Shown here piece by piece: positions 1-7,158 of a stretch of 8,644 nt of DNA. The notes under the pieces are model-generated. The model did no database searches. It worked only from the letters and a program-made list of their open reading frames with translations, and was not told the DNA's origin. A program made the position numbers and the translations under genes. The stretch comes from DATKQI01 sp035532755 (lineage in GTDB: Bacteria > Pseudomonadota > Alphaproteobacteria > Acetobacterales > Acetobacteraceae), in assembly GCA_035532755.1 (NCBI GenBank), contig DATKQI010000225.1, positions 1 to 8,644 of the forward strand. Reading direction: 5' to 3'. Every line of letters starts with the position of its first letter. Within the stretch, counting starts at the first letter, position 1.

Positions 1-789
1 GACGCCTCCGGTCTTCTGCACGCCGGTCTTGAGGAAGGTGACGATGTCGTCGATCGACCAGGTGCCGATGCCCCAGCGCGCATCGGCCGAGATGTTCGGC
101 GCCAGCCAGGCGCCGAGCTTCCCGCCGGCGAGGCTGCTGCCCTCCTCGGTGGCGCCGAGAACGTTGCGCGGCGAATGGCACGCGCCGCAATGTCCCGGAC
201 CCTGGACGAGATAGGCTCCGCGGTTCCACGCCTCCGAACGCTGCGGGTCGGGTCGCAAGATGCCGGGATGGAAGTAGAGTTCGCGCCACGCGAGCATCGT
301 CCAGCGCATATCGAACGGAAACATCAGGGTGTTCTCTGCCCGCGGCGTGTGGACGGGCGGCAGCGAGAACAGATAGGCCTTGATCGCCAGGACGTCGCTG
401 CGCGTCATGCGGGTGAACGACGGAAAGGGCATGACCGGATAGAGGTATTCGCCATGCCGGCCGATCCCATCGGTCACCGCGCGGTAGAAATCCTGGTCGC
501 TCCAACCGCCGATACCGGTTTCGCTATCCGGCGTGATGTTGGGCGAGGGCACGGTACCGAACGGGGTGCTGATCGGTGGTCCACCCGCGAAGGGCGTGCC
601 GCCGGGTCTTGTGTGACACCCCTCGCAATCGGCGAGGCGCGAGATGTAGCGACCCTGCGCGATCAGGCCCGCGTCCTGCGCCGCCGCGGCGGGACCGATG
701 GCAGGAAGCCATGCCAGGAGGACGCCGAGGAGCACCCAGCGCGCGCGCCGTTTGATCGGCCCGGGTCGTGGCGGACGAGCGACTGACAA
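1..789 (-). CDS. Periplasmic multi-haem cytochrome c, dehydrogenase-associated (partial, C-terminus beyond left edge)
   Basis: Reading the minus strand from 789 gives an open frame of 263 codons that is still open at base 1, so the C-terminus lies outside the window. A basic N-region (IKRRARW) and a hydrophobic stretch ending near AAAAQ form a Sec signal peptide, so the mature protein is periplasmic or membrane-anchored. Two c-type haem sites are visible: CEGCH at residues 55-59 and CGACH at about 201-205. Between them are family blocks such as NITPDSETGIGGWSD, GEYLYPVMPFPSFTRM and AIKAYLFSLPPVHTP. This pattern matches the cytochrome c subunits of membrane-bound alcohol, gluconate and similar dehydrogenases, which pass electrons to ubiquinone and usually carry three haems; the third would be off-window. 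No ATG precedes the signal peptide. I chose TTG at 789 because an AGAGG/AAGG-rich stretch lies just upstream; GTG at 810 is the alternative. The substrate of the partner dehydrogenase cannot be told. Confidence 0.9.
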   Translation of the reverse strand, partial: MSVARPPRPGPIKRRARWVLLGVLLAWLPAIGPAAAAQDAGLIAQGRYISRLADCEGCHTRPGGTPFAGGPPISTPFGTVPSPNITPDSETGIGGWSDQDFYRAVTDGIGRHGEYLYPVMPFPSFTRMTRSDVLAIKAYLFSLPPVHTPRAENTLMFPFDMRWTMLAWRELYFHPGILRPDPQRSEAWNRGAYLVQGPGHCGACHSPRNVLGATEEGSSLAGGKLGAWLAPNISADARWGIGTWSIDDIVTFLKTGVQKTGGV

Positions 790-846
790 CGGGCCTTGCC
801 TCTGCAACACGGGTGAAGACTGTGCGGGGAGGGCGGCCGGGCGGGA

Positions 847-916
847 CAGGCCCGGAAACTACCCAGGCTCCAGGAGGATCCCCGCCGGTCGGGGGGAGGG
901 GTAGTTTCCGAGCCTG
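847..916. repeat. Nested inverted repeat in the divergent intergenic region
   Basis: An 18-base arm at 847-864 is the reverse complement of 899-916 with one mismatch (17 of 18 match). The arms share the core CGGAAACTACCC. The 34-base centre holds a second perfect hairpin: CCCCG at 880-884 pairs with CGGGG at 890-894 around a 5-base loop. It also holds a small palindrome, CTCCAGGAG, at 868-876. The structure lies between the divergent cytochrome c and PRC-barrel starts. It could be an operator shared by both genes, a leader RNA structure, or a REP/MITE-like palindromic element. I see no second copy in the window. Confidence 0.75.
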
Positions 917-936
917 CCTTTCTGGCCCTGGCCCGC

Positions 937-942
937 TAGAAT
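937..942 (+). promoter_or_regulatory. Possible -10 element for the PRC-barrel gene
   Basis: TAGAAT at 937-942 resembles a sigma70 -10 box and lies about 70 bases before the PRC-barrel start. The best -35 candidate, TGCCTT at 915-920 with 16-base spacing, is weak and overlaps the right arm of the inverted repeat. If it is real, that arm could act as an operator over the -35 region. This is a guess from motif similarity only. Confidence 0.2.
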
Positions 943-997
943 TCGCTCCGATGACCGTGGAACGCCGATCCGGCGCGCTCCCGCACCCCGTCGGCGC

Positions 998-1004
998 AAA
1001 GGAG
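998..1004 (+). promoter_or_regulatory. Shine-Dalgarno site fixing the PRC-barrel start
   Basis: AAAGGAG lies 6 bases before the ATG at 1011. This near-ideal ribosome binding site decides in favour of 1011 over the in-frame ATG at 951 and the more distant upstream in-frame starts, which lack one. Confidence 0.85.
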
Positions 1005-1010
1005 TTCGCC

Positions 1011-1781
1011 ATGTTATGGACCGCCTCCACCCTTAACGGCTACGCGATCGAAGCGACCGACGGCCAGATCGGAACCGTCAGCGACCTGTTGTTCGACGAC
1101 CGCGGCTGGATCGTGCGCTGGATCGTTGTCGAAACCGGCAGCTGGCTCTCGGGCCGCAAGGTTCTGTTGCCGCTGTCGGCGCTGGGCCAGACCGATTCCG
1201 CTCGGCACCATTTCCCGGTTACCTTGACGATGCAGCAGGTCAGGGACAGCCCGGCGCTCGACGCCGATCAGCCCGTGTCGCGCCAGGCCGAGGCGCAACT
1301 CTATAATTTCTACGGCTGGAACCCCTACTGGGGCAGCGGTTCGCTCTCCACCGATAATTTCATGGCGATGCCGTCCGGCCTGCCGCTTCGCCCAGCGGAA
1401 CCCGGCCCGCGCGAGGCTGGTGCCGCCGGGCCCGAGCCCGCCGAGGGCGATCCGCATCTGCGCAGCGTGAGCGCCATCACCGGATACCATATCGAGGCCA
1501 CCGACGGCGAAATCGGCCATGTCGAGGGGTTCCTTGTGGAGGCTACGGACTGGAGCATCCGGTATATCATCATCGACACAAGGAACTGGTGGCCGGGAGA
1601 GAAGATCCTGATCTCGCCGCTTTCGGTCACCACAATCGACTGGCCGGCTAGCCTGCTCCACCTCGATCTCACGCGCGAGAAGGTACGGGGCGGTCCGCGT
1701 TACGACCCGGCCATGGCGGTTGACGACAGCTATGACGAAGCATTCCTGACCTATTACGGTATCAAATTCGTCGCCCGATAA
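1011..1781 (+). CDS. PRC-barrel domain protein with two tandem PRC-barrels
   Basis: This 256-residue soluble protein has no signal peptide or membrane segment. The first PRC-barrel spans about residues 5-75 (NGYAIEATDGQIGTVSDLLF, then RWIVVETGSWLSGRKVLLP). The second spans about 150-225 (GYHIEATDGEIGHVEGFLVE, then RYIIIDTRNWWPGEKILISP). The two repeats align closely, and each is followed by an aromatic tail (LYNFYGWNPYWG after the first, EAFLTYYGIKF after the second), so the whole unit looks duplicated. The linker between them is rich in Pro, Gly and Glu. PRC-barrels are small beta-barrel folds named after the H subunit of the photosynthetic reaction centre and RimM; free-standing bacterial versions are common and mostly of unknown function, often linked to stress. 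The start is set by the strong ribosome binding site at 998-1004. The sugar porter gene follows after 38 bases and may be co-transcribed. The exact role is unknown. Confidence 0.88.
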   Translation: MLWTASTLNGYAIEATDGQIGTVSDLLFDDRGWIVRWIVVETGSWLSGRKVLLPLSALGQTDSARHHFPVTLTMQQVRDSPALDADQPVSRQAEAQLYNFYGWNPYWGSGSLSTDNFMAMPSGLPLRPAEPGPREAGAAGPEPAEGDPHLRSVSAITGYHIEATDGEIGHVEGFLVEATDWSIRYIIIDTRNWWPGEKILISPLSVTTIDWPASLLHLDLTREKVRGGPRYDPAMAVDDSYDEAFLTYYGIKFVAR

Positions 1782-1798
1782 GGCCGCGACTGGCGGCC
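1782..1798 (+). repeat. Short hairpin between the PRC-barrel and sugar porter genes
   Basis: GGCCGC at 1782-1787 pairs perfectly with GCGGCC at 1793-1798 around a 5-base loop, directly after the PRC-barrel stop codon. No T-run follows, so it is a poor intrinsic terminator. It could slow 3' exonuclease decay or tune readthrough into the transporter gene. Confidence 0.4.
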
Positions 1799-1819
1799 CT
1801 CAGCGGAGCGTTGATCCAC

Positions 1820-3175
1820 ATGTCAGGCGGCACGCGTCTGGTCTATCTCGCTGCTGCCGTCTCGGCGTTGGGCGGCCTGTTGTTCGGCTACGATATCGGC
1901 GTCATCTCCGGGGCGATCCTGTTCATCAAGACGGCCTTCTCGCTCTCGCCGGGCCTGGAGGAGATCGTCGTCAGCTCGGTTCTGCTGGGCTCGCTCATCG
2001 GCGCCGCCGGCGGCGGTGTGCTTGCGGACCGGCTCGGGCGCCGGAAGTTGCTGATTGTCACAGCGATCGTGTTCGCTCTCGGTGCCATCGGGGCGGCGCT
2101 GGCACCGGGCACGGCCTTGTTGATCTCCGCCCGGGTGGTGGCGGGCGCGGCCATCGGCGCCGCCTCGTTTGCCGCCCCGCTCTATATCTCCGAGATCGCC
2201 CCGACTCGGATCCGCGGCACGCTGGTTTCGATCAACCAGGTCGCCCTGACGAGCGGGATCGTCGTCTCCTACCTCGTGGACTACACCTTTGCCGGAAGCA
2301 GTGGCTGGCGGTGGATGTTTGCGCTGGCGGCGGTTCCGGCGGCGGCCTTCGGCATCGGACTGCTGTTCATTCCGGACAGCCCGCGATGGCTGGCAAGCCG
2401 CGGACACAAGAGCCAGGCCCGCGCCGTGCTGGAGCGGCTCCGGCCCCCGGACCAGGTGGCAGGCGAGCTTGCCAGGATCGAGCACAGCCTTGCGCAGCAG
2501 CAGATGCACTGGTCGGAACTTCTCGGCCCTGTGCTGCGTCCAGCAATGATTGTAGGTGTCGGACTGGCGATCGCACAGCAAATCACGGGCATCAATACAG
2601 TCATCTATTACGCACCGACAATCTTCAAGTTCGCCGGGCTTTCGTCGGCTCCGGCCGCGATCCTGGCGAGCGTCGGGGTCGGCGTGGTGAACGTTGCGCT
2701 GACCGTGGTGGCGATGGGCCTGATCGATCGGGTCGGGCGCCGGCCGCTCCTGCTCGGCAGCCTTGCGGGCATGGCGCTCAGCTTGGCGGTGCTGGGGCTG
2801 GCGTTCGCGCTCCCGCAGGTGTCGGGCAGCCTGGGATGGATCGCGGTGGCGAGCCTCATGGCCTATGTCGGATCGTTCGCCATCGGGCTGGGCCCGGTCT
2901 TTTGGCTGATGCTGTCCGAGATCTACCCGCTGGGCGTCCGCGGCCGGGCGATGAGCGTCGGTACGTTCGCCAACTGGAGCGCGAATCTGATCGTGGCGGT
3001 CTCGTTCCTGACGCTCACGCAGGTGCTGGGCCGGCCGACCACGTTTTGGCTGTATGGCGGGGTCAGTGTGGGAGCGTGGCTGTTCGCGTTTTTCCTGGTA
3101 CCGGAAACCAAGGGAAGAACCCTGGAACAGATCGAAGCGCACTGGCGCACGGGAAAGCCAGCGCGGGCATTGTGA
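1820..3175 (+). CDS. MFS sugar porter (sugar:H+ symporter family)
   Basis: This 451-residue, 12-helix inner-membrane transporter belongs to the sugar porter family of the major facilitator superfamily (XylE/GalP/glucose transporter type). Signature motifs appear in order: GGLLFGYDIGVISGA in helix 1 (residues 18-32), DRLGRR at 70-75, PDSPRWL at 185-191 (usual form PESPRWL), QQITGINTVIYYAP from 253, a second DRVGRR in the C-terminal half, the SEIYPLGVRGRAMS block, and PETKGRT at 428-434. Length and motif order are complete for the family. The QQ-TGIN motif lines sugar sites in characterised members, so a hexose or pentose substrate is likely, but which one cannot be read from sequence. I chose ATG at 1820, with GGAG 11 bases upstream; the in-frame TTG at 1811 would lie only 2 bases after that site. 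It sits 38 bases after the PRC-barrel gene and upstream of the glucan genes, where it might supply sugar, though it may be unrelated. Confidence 0.93.
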   Translation: MSGGTRLVYLAAAVSALGGLLFGYDIGVISGAILFIKTAFSLSPGLEEIVVSSVLLGSLIGAAGGGVLADRLGRRKLLIVTAIVFALGAIGAALAPGTALLISARVVAGAAIGAASFAAPLYISEIAPTRIRGTLVSINQVALTSGIVVSYLVDYTFAGSSGWRWMFALAAVPAAAFGIGLLFIPDSPRWLASRGHKSQARAVLERLRPPDQVAGELARIEHSLAQQQMHWSELLGPVLRPAMIVGVGLAIAQQITGINTVIYYAPTIFKFAGLSSAPAAILASVGVGVVNVALTVVAMGLIDRVGRRPLLLGSLAGMALSLAVLGLAFALPQVSGSLGWIAVASLMAYVGSFAIGLGPVFWLMLSEIYPLGVRGRAMSVGTFANWSANLIVAVSFLTLTQVLGRPTTFWLYGGVSVGAWLFAFFLVPETKGRTLEQIEAHWRTGKPARAL

Positions 3176-3378
3176 CGTTGGGATATGGGGGATGTCGCGG
3201 GCCTCGTTCCACTTGAGTTATCGCCCGGTGTTCGCAGATTTCTGGCCGGCGATCGGAGCGCGATTGTAGATCGTTCAGCAGCGTCGGCCGCCGGGCAGGC
3301 CAGGGTCGTCGCCATCTCCGGGGAGCACCTCGCCATGGCTCAAGGAATCCGGCACCCGAACGCGTTGCCGCCCCCGTG
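3176..3378 (+). other. Intergenic region before opgG/D, with a possible leader ORF
   Basis: The 203 bases between the transporter stop and the opgG/D start show no convincing promoter or terminator. A 14-codon ORF starts at ATG 3335 (MAQGIRHPNALPPP), preceded by GGGGAG at 3320-3325. Its TGA at 3377-3379 overlaps the opgG/D ATG in the form TGATG. A longer in-frame version starts at 3185 but resembles no family I know. The opgG/D start has no ribosome binding site of its own, so the short ORF may feed ribosomes into it. Confidence 0.4.
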
Positions 3379-4929
3379 ATGCAGCGTCGCGATCTGATCG
3401 CCGGCGCGGCAGTGTTGCCGGCTGTTGCTCTGTTGCAGCGACTGGTGACGGCGGCCGCCATGGGTGCTGTACCGGCGGTGACGCCCGCCGCACTGGCCCC
3501 TGGCACGCCGTTCGATCCCACCACGGTGCACGCTCGCGCCCGTGCGTTGTCCGAGCAGCCTTATCAGGCGCCGGGTGGGCATCTGCCGGATTCACTGAAG
3601 AAGCTCACCTACAGTCAATACCGTTCGATCCGGTTCAAGCCGACGATGGCGCTTTGGCACGGGCAGGGGCTGAACTTCGAGGCCGAGTTCTTCCATCGTG
3701 GCTTCCTCTATACCGATCGGGTGGAGATCCACGAGGTAGCCGACGGCCAGTCCCGGCCGCTCGCCTACAGCCGCGACCTGTTTACCTTCGGGAAGGTACC
3801 CGCGCCGGCACCCGGCGATCTGGGCTTCGCCGGCTTCCGCATTCACTTCCCGCTCAATCGCCCGGACTATTTCGACGAGGTTTGCGCGTTCCTGGGTGCG
3901 AGCTATTTCCGCGCGGTTGCGAAGGGCCAGGTCTATGGCCTGTCAGCCCGCGGACTGGCGATCAGGACCGCGGATCCTGCCGGCGAGGAATTCCCCGTCT
4001 TCCGCGCCTTCTGGCTGGAACGCCCGATGCCCGGCGCGGACGCCCTGGTGATCTGGGCACTGCTCGACAGCCCGAGCACGACCGGCGCGTTCCGTTTTGC
4101 CATCCATCCGGGCAAGGACACCGTGTTCGACACCGCGATGTCGCTGTATCCACGCGTCGCGTTGAAGGAAGTCGGCATCGCGCCGCTCACCAGCATGTTC
4201 TACTTCGGCCCCAACGATCGCGGCCGCGCCGACGACTACCGTCCGGCGGCGCATGATTCGGACGGGCTGCGCATGCTGACCGGCCGCGGCGTGCCGCTCT
4301 GGCGCCCGCTTGCCAACCCGATCAAGCTGCAATTCAGCGCGTTCGCCGATACGAGCCCCCTCGGCTTCGGGCTGATGCAGCGCCAGCGCGCCTTCGCCGA
4401 CTACCAGGACCTGGAGGCGCATTACGAGAAGCGCCCGAGCCTATGGGTGGAACCGACGAGCGGCTGGCGGCCGGGCGACGTGGACCTGGTGGAGATCCCG
4501 AGCAGCAGCGAAGCCGACGACAACATCGTCGCGTTCTGGCGGCCGAAGCTGCCACTGCCGGCGAAGGCCCGGTTCGACGCCGGCTACCGTCTTCACTGGT
4601 GCTGGTCGGCCCCGGTTGTCGAGACGGTCGCCAAGGTGGTGCAGACCCGGATTGGCGCCGGGCACGACAAGGCGACGCGGCTGTTCATTATCGACTTCGC
4701 CGGCGATCGGCTGAAGACCGTCCCGACCGACGCGAAGCTGGTCGCCCGGGTGACCGCGAGACCCGGCCATATCCTGCATCCGATCGCCGAGCCGATCGAC
4801 CGGACGGGGCGGTGGCGCATCAGCTTCGAACTGGCGCCCGGCAACGCGACTCTGGTTGAGCTGACCGCACGGCTGATGGGGGCGGACGCGCCGATCTCCG
4901 AGGTGTGGCTGTATCGATGGACACTCTGA
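3379..4929 (+). CDS. opgD: Periplasmic glucan biosynthesis protein, OpgG/OpgD (MdoG) family
   Basis: This 516-residue protein starts with QRRDLIAG followed by a hydrophobic stretch, a twin-arginine-like signal. In E. coli OpgD is Tat-exported whereas OpgG uses Sec, so OpgD is the tentative assignment. After the signal come the family blocks: YSQYRSIRFKPTMALWH, a beta-rich N-terminal domain, GVPLWRPLANP in the middle, then SLWVEPTSGWRPGDVDLVEIP and DNIVAFWRPKLPLP, and an Ig-like C-terminal domain. Length fits the family (E. coli OpgG about 511, OpgD about 551). These proteins act on osmoregulated periplasmic glucans; E. coli OpgD has been described as a beta-1,2-glucanase (family GH186), which suggests trimming of the OpgH product. 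The ATG at 3379 lacks its own ribosome binding site and overlaps the stop of an upstream short ORF; GTG at 3376 is an alternative. The 3' end overlaps opgH by 13 bases, showing an operon. The choice between opgG and opgD is uncertain. Confidence 0.92.
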   Translation: MQRRDLIAGAAVLPAVALLQRLVTAAAMGAVPAVTPAALAPGTPFDPTTVHARARALSEQPYQAPGGHLPDSLKKLTYSQYRSIRFKPTMALWHGQGLNFEAEFFHRGFLYTDRVEIHEVADGQSRPLAYSRDLFTFGKVPAPAPGDLGFAGFRIHFPLNRPDYFDEVCAFLGASYFRAVAKGQVYGLSARGLAIRTADPAGEEFPVFRAFWLERPMPGADALVIWALLDSPSTTGAFRFAIHPGKDTVFDTAMSLYPRVALKEVGIAPLTSMFYFGPNDRGRADDYRPAAHDSDGLRMLTGRGVPLWRPLANPIKLQFSAFADTSPLGFGLMQRQRAFADYQDLEAHYEKRPSLWVEPTSGWRPGDVDLVEIPSSSEADDNIVAFWRPKLPLPAKARFDAGYRLHWCWSAPVVETVAKVVQTRIGAGHDKATRLFIIDFAGDRLKTVPTDAKLVARVTARPGHILHPIAEPIDRTGRWRISFELAPGNATLVELTARLMGADAPISEVWLYRWTL

Positions 4930-7124
4930 CCGCACTGCCGGACGGTCCGGTCGCCGGCCTCGCATCCGGCTTCCGCCCGTTGCCCGAGGAGGCGCCGCTG
5001 GACATGCCGGTGCAGTCGTTGCGGCAGGCGCCGCCACGCCGGCGGCCTGTTTCCTCGCCCCGCGGCATGGTGCTGCGCAGGGTCCTGGTGATCGGCGGAG
5101 CGGTGGCGATGACCGCGGAGGCCGCGCACGAGATGTACCTGGTGCTGCAGGTCGGCGGCCTGACCACGCTGGAAATCCTGGTGCTGGTGCTGTTCGTCGT
5201 GCTGTTCGCCTGGATCGCGCTCTCCTTCACAAGCGCGCTGGCCGGCTTCGTCTCCCTGCTGTGCGGCGGCGGTCGCCGGCTGCTCGATCCGCCGGGAAGT
5301 CCCCTGCCGGCGCTGCGCACGCGCACCGCGCTGCTGATGCCGACCTATAACGAGCAGCCAGCGCGGGTCATGGCTGCGCTACAGGCGATCGACGAGGCGC
5401 TGCGCGCGGCCGGCGCTGGCGCGCACTTCGACAGCTTCATCCTGAGCGACACCACCGATCCCGACATCTGGATCGCCGAGGAGGCGGCGTTCCTGGCGCT
5501 GCGGCAACGCACCGACGATGACGCGCACATCTTCTATCGTCGGCGGGCGCAGAACACCGAACGCAAGGCCGGCAACATCGCCGACTGGGTGCGCCGGTTC
5601 GGCGCCGCCTATCCGCAGATGCTGGTGCTGGACGCCGACAGCGTGATGACCGCCGCAGCCATCATCAGGCTGACGGCGGCGATGGAGCGGCACCCGGATG
5701 TCGGCGTGATCCAGACCCTGCCGATCATCGTCAACGGCAGCACCCTGTTCGCGCGGATGCAGCAGTTCGCCGGGCGGGTCTATGGCCCGCTGATCGCTCA
5801 CGGCATCGCCTGGTGGCACGGCGCGGACGGCAACTACTGGGGCCACAACGCCATCATCCGCACGCGCGCTTTCGCCGCGCAGGCCGGTTTGCCGCGGCTC
5901 ACCGGCCGCAAGCCCTTCGGCGGCCACATCTTGAGCCATGATTTCGTCGAGGCGGCGCTGATGCGGCGCGCCGGCTGGGCCGTGCACATGGTGCCCGGGC
6001 TGGCGGGCAGCTACGAGGAGAGCCCGCCCTCGCTCGCCGACCTCGCGGTGCGCGACCGGCGCTGGTGCCAGGGCAATCTGCAGCACGCCGCGGTGCTGCC
6101 GGCGCGCGGCCTTTACTGGCTCAGCCGGCTGCATCTGCTGACCGGCATCGGCGCCTACCTCACCGCACCGATGTGGCTGCTATTCTTGTTGGCGGGCATC
6201 CTGATCTCCCTGCAGGAACGCTTCGTGCGACCGGACTATTTCGGCACCCAGCCGTCCTTGTTCCCGCACTGGCCGGCGATCGATCCGGTGCGGTCGAAAT
6301 GGGTGTTCGCCGGCACCATGGCCGTCCTGCTCGCGCCCAAGCTGCTGGGCTATGTCGCCCTGCTGGCGCGTCGCGCCGACCGGCGGGGTTGCGGTGGCGC
6401 CCTGCGCGCGCTGGCGAGCCTGTTGATCGAGGTCGTCCTGGCCGGGCTGATCGCCCCGGTGGCGATGGTCACCCAGTCGATCGACGTGGCCGCAATCCTG
6501 CTCGGCCGGGATGCCGGCTGGCAGCCGCAGCGGCGCGACGACGACAGCCTGCCGTGGCCGGACGTCGCACGCCGCTACCGGGGCGTCACGATCTTCGGAG
6601 CGGCGCTCGGTCTGGCCGCCTATCTGGTCTCGCCGTTCCTGTTCTTCTGGATGTCGCCGGTCGTGCTTGGCCTCGTGTTGGCCATTCCGCTGGCCGCGGT
6701 CACCGCGCGGCAGGATCTTGGCGTGGCGCTGCGCCGGCTCGGCCTGCTGCGTATCCCGGAGGAGGCGGCTCCCCCCGCCGAGCTGGCCCGCGCCGTGGCG
6801 CTGTACGCCGCACTGCGGCAGGCGGAGGATGGCGCCCTGGCGGGCGTGCACCGGCTGCGGCACGACCCGTGCCTGCTGGACGCCCACCGCCGCATGCTTC
6901 CCCCCGGTCGTCGGCCGCAGCTGGATCCGATCGACGTGACGCAGGTAGTCGGGCTGGCGAAGCTCGCCGAAGCCAGGACCTTGGATCAGGCACTCGCCGC
7001 ATTGACGATGCCGGAGCAGGCGGCCGTGCTCGCGCATGCGGGGGGCTTGGCGCGGCTGATGGCGCTTCGGGGGAGTCCCGACCAAACCGCCGGACGCGAG
7101 GGACGGCGGGAGGTTCGCGCGTGA
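4917..7124 (+). CDS. opgH: Glucans biosynthesis glucosyltransferase H (OpgH/MdoH)
   Basis: This 735-residue inner-membrane glycosyltransferase of family GT2 polymerises glucose from UDP-glucose into the beta-glucan backbone of osmoregulated periplasmic glucans. Two N-terminal helices (about residues 53-75 and 83-112) precede a cytosolic catalytic domain with LLMPTYNE at 139-146, SDTTDPD from 177, the metal-binding-type DADS at 239-242, HDFVEAA with D342, and RDRRWCQGN with W383, the (Q/R)xxRW processive motif. Several helices follow, from LTGIGAYLTAPMWLLFLLAG to FLFFWMSPVVLGLVLAIP, giving about eight in all, as in E. coli OpgH, and then a soluble C-terminal tail. It is shorter than E. coli OpgH (about 847 residues), chiefly in the cytosolic N-terminus, which here is only about 50 residues. 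The start at ATG 4917 lies inside the end of the OpgG/D gene, with GAGGT 12 bases upstream, implying translational coupling; GTG at 4905 is an alternative. Confidence 0.95.
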   Translation: MDTLTALPDGPVAGLASGFRPLPEEAPLDMPVQSLRQAPPRRRPVSSPRGMVLRRVLVIGGAVAMTAEAAHEMYLVLQVGGLTTLEILVLVLFVVLFAWIALSFTSALAGFVSLLCGGGRRLLDPPGSPLPALRTRTALLMPTYNEQPARVMAALQAIDEALRAAGAGAHFDSFILSDTTDPDIWIAEEAAFLALRQRTDDDAHIFYRRRAQNTERKAGNIADWVRRFGAAYPQMLVLDADSVMTAAAIIRLTAAMERHPDVGVIQTLPIIVNGSTLFARMQQFAGRVYGPLIAHGIAWWHGADGNYWGHNAIIRTRAFAAQAGLPRLTGRKPFGGHILSHDFVEAALMRRAGWAVHMVPGLAGSYEESPPSLADLAVRDRRWCQGNLQHAAVLPARGLYWLSRLHLLTGIGAYLTAPMWLLFLLAGILISLQERFVRPDYFGTQPSLFPHWPAIDPVRSKWVFAGTMAVLLAPKLLGYVALLARRADRRGCGGALRALASLLIEVVLAGLIAPVAMVTQSIDVAAILLGRDAGWQPQRRDDDSLPWPDVARRYRGVTIFGAALGLAAYLVSPFLFFWMSPVVLGLVLAIPLAAVTARQDLGVALRRLGLLRIPEEAAPPAELARAVALYAALRQAEDGALAGVHRLRHDPCLLDAHRRMLPPGRRPQLDPIDVTQVVGLAKLAEARTLDQALAALTMPEQAAVLAHAGGLARLMALRGSPDQTAGREGRREVRA

Positions 7125-7127
7125 ACC
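7112..7127 (+). repeat. Small hairpin across the opgH stop codon
   Basis: GGTTC at 7112-7116 pairs with GAACC at 7123-7127, extendable by a G-T pair to leave a CGCG loop. It spans the TGA of opgH. No T-run follows closely, so it is at best a weak terminator. I see no better terminator before the insertion-sequence remnants. Confidence 0.3.
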
Positions 7128-7158
7128 GTCGGTTTCGGCTCAGTTCGTCACGGAATTA

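Noticed and set aside
175..786. A 203-codon plus-strand frame at the left end
   Set aside because: It is antisense to the cytochrome c, whose two CXXCH sites and signal peptide are on the minus strand.
854..890. GGAAAC in the inverted repeat as an EcfG-type stress promoter
   Set aside because: No GTT-type -10 element is found at the required spacing in either direction.
1823..3142. A 439-codon open frame on the minus strand opposite the sugar porter
   Set aside because: It mirrors the transporter gene and its translation is an Arg/Asp/Gln/His-rich low-complexity string with no domain, typical of antisense frames in high-GC DNA.
3213..3241. TTGAGT followed by AGATTT as a promoter for opgG/D
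   Set aside because: The -35 match is fair, but the -10 candidate is poor and no other support exists.
6180..7085. A 301-codon minus-strand frame opposite the end of opgH
   Set aside because: It is composition-driven (RQHGQ-rich), overlaps a well-supported gene and shows no motif.
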